Shown here piece after piece: positions 61,845-64,000 of a stretch of DNA of 64,000 nucleotides. The notes below the pieces were generated by a model. That model searched no databases. It was given only the letters and a program-made list of their open reading frames with translations, and was not told where the DNA came from. How positions within the stretch are numbered: the first letter of the stretch is position 1; each line of letters begins with the position of its first letter. This DNA comes from Mycobacterium shigaense (lineage in GTDB: Bacteria; Actinomycetota; Actinomycetes; Mycobacteriales; Mycobacteriaceae): positions 5,084,001 to 5,148,000 of the forward strand of contig NZ_AP018164.1 in NCBI RefSeq assembly GCF_002356315.1, read 5' to 3'. The translations under genes and the position numbers were made by a program.

Positions 61845-61997
61845 ATGGCGACGCATTCTTTCGGTCCGGGTTCGCAGGCCTCGAACTCGTATTCCGGCTC
61901 GCCCGCCTGGAACCAGAGTTACAGCATCGCCGCACTACGTGCCGGCCTCATCGCCCTCGCGCTGCTTGGCGTTCTTGCGCTCATCGTCTTGTCTTGA
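61845..61997 (+). CDS. Small single-pass membrane protein
   Basis: The 50-residue product has a Ser/Gly/Tyr-rich N-terminus (GSQASNSYSGSPAWNQSYS) and one C-terminal hydrophobic helix (AGLIALALLGVLALIVLS) that ends the protein, like a tail-anchored peptide. GAAAGG precedes the ATG. A GTG at 61797 would add 16 residues. Palindromic A/T-containing sequence upstream (61745-61796) looks like a regulated promoter. No family recognised. Confidence 0.6.
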   Translation: MATHSFGPGSQASNSYSGSPAWNQSYSIAALRAGLIALALLGVLALIVLS

Positions 61998-62156
61998 AAT
62001 CACCCCGACGGGGTATTCGGTCAAGCGGCGTCCGGCAATCGTTCTTGCGGCACGCGCGATCATGGAGCAGGGTTGATAGCGTCAGGCTGCCGCGTGGCCG
62101 ACCACGTGCGAACGCTCGTCAGGCGATCACCACCGATCATCGAAGAAAGGAATGCC

Positions 62157-62780
62157 GTGGCTGAATACACCCTGCCCGATTTGGACTGGGACTACGCAGC
62201 GCTGGAACCGCACATTTCCGGGCAGATCAACGAGATCCACCACACCAAGCACCACGCCACCTACGTCAAAGGCCTCAACGACGCGGTGGCCAAGCTGGAG
62301 GAAGCCCGGGCCAACGGCGACCACTCCGCGATCTTCCTGAACGAGAAGAACCTGGCCTTCCACCTGGGCGGCCACGTCAACCACAGCATCTGGTGGAAGA
62401 ACCTGTCGCCGGACGGCGGCGACAAGCCCACCGGCGCCCTGGGCGCCGCGATCGACGAGCAGTTCGGATCGTTCGACAAGTTCCAGGCTCAGTTCAGCGC
62501 TGCCGCCAACGGTTTGCAGGGATCGGGTTGGGCGGTGCTGGGTTACGACAGCCTCGGCGACCGGCTGTTGACCTTCCAGCTCTACGACCAGCAGGCCAAC
62601 GTCCCGCTCGGCATCATTCCGTTGCTCCAGGTCGACATGTGGGAGCACGCCTTCTACCTGCAGTACAAAAACGTCAAGGCGGACTACGTCAAGGCGTTCT
62701 GGAATGTCGTCAACTGGCCGGACGTCCAGTCACGATATGAAGCCGCGACGTCGAAAACCAACGGTCTGATTTTCGGCTGA
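62157..62780 (+). CDS. sodA: Superoxide dismutase (Fe/Mn type)
   Basis: SodA removes superoxide and is exported without a signal peptide in pathogenic mycobacteria. The 207-residue product matches M. tuberculosis in length. Metal ligands are His28 (EIHHTKHHATYVK), His76 (GGHVNHSIWW), and Asp and His in DMWEHAFYLQYKN. The GTG start (AEYTLPDLDWDY) has GAAAGGAA upstream. Gly at LHLGGHVNH differs from LAGH in M. tuberculosis. A strong terminator follows, so sodA is monocistronic. Confidence 0.98.
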   Translation: MAEYTLPDLDWDYAALEPHISGQINEIHHTKHHATYVKGLNDAVAKLEEARANGDHSAIFLNEKNLAFHLGGHVNHSIWWKNLSPDGGDKPTGALGAAIDEQFGSFDKFQAQFSAAANGLQGSGWAVLGYDSLGDRLLTFQLYDQQANVPLGIIPLLQVDMWEHAFYLQYKNVKADYVKAFWNVVNWPDVQSRYEAATSKTNGLIFG

Positions 62781-62793
62781 CCCCCGACCGGCG

Positions 62794-62838
62794 AAGGCAG
62801 GGGCGCCACGGAATATCCGTGGCGCCCCTGCCTTTTTT
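62794..62838 (+). terminator. Strong intrinsic terminator after sodA
   Basis: The arm AAGGCAGGGGCGCCACGGA (62794-62812), a 3-base ATA loop and the perfect complement (62816-62834) form a 19-bp stem ending in six T. This is the clearest rho-independent terminator in the window. It starts 14 bases after the sodA stop. Confidence 0.97.
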
Positions 62839-62975
62839 GCGCGCCTTTGGCGGGGGCCAAGAATGCCCGCGCCAACCGGCCGTGTCGAGTTGCACCGCAC
62901 CTAACCCGCAGGCATCCTTAATTATTCGAGCTACCAGCGTGGTTATTTCGAAACTCACGTCACGGGGAGGTCGAG

Positions 62976-63509
62976 ATGGAAGCAGCATCGGGTCGGCCGA
63001 TCGGGGTTGCCCCCTTTCATTCCCGTGGTGCCCTGAAAGGGTTCGTGATCTCCGGGCGCTGGCCGGATTCCACCAAGGAATGGGCCCAACTGCTCATGGT
63101 TGCGGTCCGGGTCGCATCCCTGCCCGGATTGCTTTCCACCACAACGGTATTCGGTGCCCGCGAGGAATTGCCCGACGAACCCGAGCCGGATACCGTCGGC
63201 TTGGTGCTCGCCGAAGGCACGGTATTCGGTGAATCCGCCATCCAGCCGGGCTATTTCGCGGAGCGCCAGCCGCCCGCGCTGCTGATGCTGCACCCACCCT
63301 CGGAAACCACGCCGTCGTTGCCCGAATGCAACGGCGCGGCATCGGGATGCGTCTTACTACCGGGCTTGCCGTATCTGGGATTAGAGCACCGCGCGGCCTG
63401 GGTGGAGGCCGAATCCGACGGTACGATCACCTCGATGGTCAGCCGCGTCGGCGTCGATCCCATCAGCCATCCCGACACCGCGATCCTGGCAATGCTGCTT
63501 GCCGCATAA
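62976..63509 (+). CDS. Conserved hypothetical protein (Rv3847 family)
   Basis: The 177-residue protein equals Rv3847 in length. It appears soluble and alpha/beta, with GALKGFVISGRWPDSTKEWAQLLMVAVRVASLPGLLSTTTVFG and PALLMLHPPSE. No catalytic motif or known domain is recognised. GGGAGG precedes the ATG. The gene is between the sodA terminator and the riboswitch leader, so it has its own promoter in 62839-62975. Confidence 0.88.
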   Translation: MEAASGRPIGVAPFHSRGALKGFVISGRWPDSTKEWAQLLMVAVRVASLPGLLSTTTVFGAREELPDEPEPDTVGLVLAEGTVFGESAIQPGYFAERQPPALLMLHPPSETTPSLPECNGAASGCVLLPGLPYLGLEHRAAWVEAESDGTITSMVSRVGVDPISHPDTAILAMLLAA

Positions 63510-63610
63510 GGACATTCAGTCGAGTCGTCCGCCCCTCGAATCGATGAATACGGGCGACCGAACTTAGCGGCGCTGTTGGCGCCCGTCGGGGCCGCCCGGT
63601 AGCCTGAGGC

Positions 63611-63760
63611 CGTTAGCGAAGGGGAGTAGCCCCCAATCGTCGAGTCGACATACTGGCGCACAGCCCGGCCGGCGAACCGGTCCCGGCGGACCGGTGGGTG
63701 AGACCTTCGACCGATGTCCGACGACCGCGCGGTCGGCGGCAACGTGTCGAAAGGTCGTCG
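63611..63760 (+). ncRNA. yybP-ykoY-like manganese riboswitch leader
   Basis: The leader has the family's hallmark AAGGGGAGTAGC at 63619-63630 and GGTGAGACCTTCG at 63697-63709. CGAAGG (63617-63622) pairs with CCTTCG (63704-63709) to close P1. GC-rich hairpins (GCCGGCGAACCGGTCCCGG region) lie between. Downstream, CGACGACC (63719-63726) can pair with GGTCGTCG (63753-63760), which covers the GAAAGG ribosome-binding sequence, so translation control is plausible. Manganese binding by this class and its link to GDT1/UPF0016 transporters are established. Confidence 0.82.
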
Positions 63761-63763
63761 CAG

Positions 63764-64000
63764 ATGCCCGACGCGACATTGCTAAGCCTCGGGGTGGTCT
63801 TCCTTGCTGAACTCGGCGACAGGTCGCAGCTCGTCACCATGACCTACGCGCTGCGCTACCGATGGTGGGTGGTGCTGACCGGGGTGTCAATCGCGGCGTT
63901 TCTGGCGCACGGAGTCTCGGTGTCGGTCGGCCACTTCCTGGGCACCGCACTGCCCGCACGGCCGCTGGCGTTCGTCTCCGCGTTCGCCTTTCTCGCCTTC
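63764..64000 (+). CDS. GDT1/UPF0016 (TMEM165-type) cation transporter, N-terminal part
   Basis: The gene runs off the right edge; 79 codons are present. The family motif E-x-G-D-(K/R)-(T/S) appears as AELGDRSQLVTM near residue 15, within the first of two repeats that line the cation path. Hydrophobic segments VVLTGVSIAAFLAHGVSVSVG and PLAFVSAFAFLAF follow. Homologue of Rv3848. Members export Mn2+ (or Ca2+). The riboswitch-like leader supports manganese efflux here. Confidence 0.9.
   Translation, partial: MPDATLLSLGVVFLAELGDRSQLVTMTYALRYRWWVVLTGVSIAAFLAHGVSVSVGHFLGTALPARPLAFVSAFAFLAF

Noticed and set aside
1..64000. Insertion sequences, tRNA, rRNA, CRISPR arrays or prophage genes
   Set aside because: No transposase, integrase, tRNA cloverleaf or phage structural gene was recognised; M. 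tuberculosis has an IS element near fadE35 but none is seen here.

Overview
The window is high-GC, almost fully coding DNA from a slow-growing mycobacterium, most likely the Mycobacterium avium complex or a close relative. The gene order is that of the mycobacterial cell-wall cluster (M. tuberculosis Rv3790 to Rv3848). Two details point to the avium group. embR lies divergently beside embA, as described for M. avium, rather than far away as in M. tuberculosis. The DprE1 residue equivalent to M. tuberculosis Cys387 is alanine, as reported for M. avium. The M. tuberculosis sulfolipid genes (Rv3820c-Rv3828c), PE_PGRS62, Rv3832c-Rv3833 and bfrB are missing from their expected places. The exact species cannot be fixed from the sequence alone.

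Region 1 (1-15.5 kb) is arabinan synthesis. The end of dprE1, then dprE2, aftA and embC form one tight plus-strand run that makes decaprenyl-phospho-arabinose and builds arabinan. Next come a small secreted protein and embR on the minus strand, then embA-embB, which overlap at a GTGA junction.

Region 2 (15.6-21.8 kb) is an accessory island relative to M. tuberculosis. It has a secreted protein, a four-helix membrane protein, a GarA-like FHA protein translationally coupled to a Crp-like regulator (with a DosR-like palindrome upstream of this set), fadE35, a broken MmyB-type regulator and a PcaA-like mycolate methyltransferase.

Region 3 (21.8-41.2 kb, minus strand) covers mycolate condensation and galactan/arabinan assembly: accD4-pks13-fadD32, the Rv3802c-type cutinase-like lipase, mpt51, fbpA, aftB, ubiA, a PAP2 phosphatase, glfT2 and glf. 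FadD32, AccD4 and Pks13 make the mycolate. Antigen 85 transfers it to arabinogalactan, which Glf, GlfT2, UbiA, Emb and Aft proteins build.

Region 4 (41.4-50.1 kb) holds the exported repetitive protein erp, a PGRP/LGFP amidase, a HAD phosphatase, three tandem PlsC-type acyltransferases, an APH-like kinase and a metallo-beta-lactamase/Rieske protein with its small coupled partner.

Region 5 (50.1-64 kb) holds a TetR gene flanked by two palindromic operator candidates, an FAD oxidoreductase, a DUF2834-like membrane protein, serS, a septum-formation-type protein, a minimal zincin, a small Cys-rich protein, pheA with a phosphoglycerate-mutase-like gene, an IdeR-boxed DUF2470 gene, a truncated LCP gene, glpQ1, a zinc-ribbon membrane protein, sodA, and the start of a GDT1/UPF0016 transporter gene. 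The intergenic regions are informative: a phased DnaA-box cluster at 61.5 kb, a very strong terminator after sodA and a yybP-ykoY-like manganese riboswitch before the last gene.

The strongest leads are the DosR-like box with the FHA-Crp operon, the DnaA-box cluster, the riboswitch, the Cys-to-Ala change in DprE1, and the short palindromic in-frame insert in aftA. No rRNA, tRNA, CRISPR array or insertion sequence was recognised.
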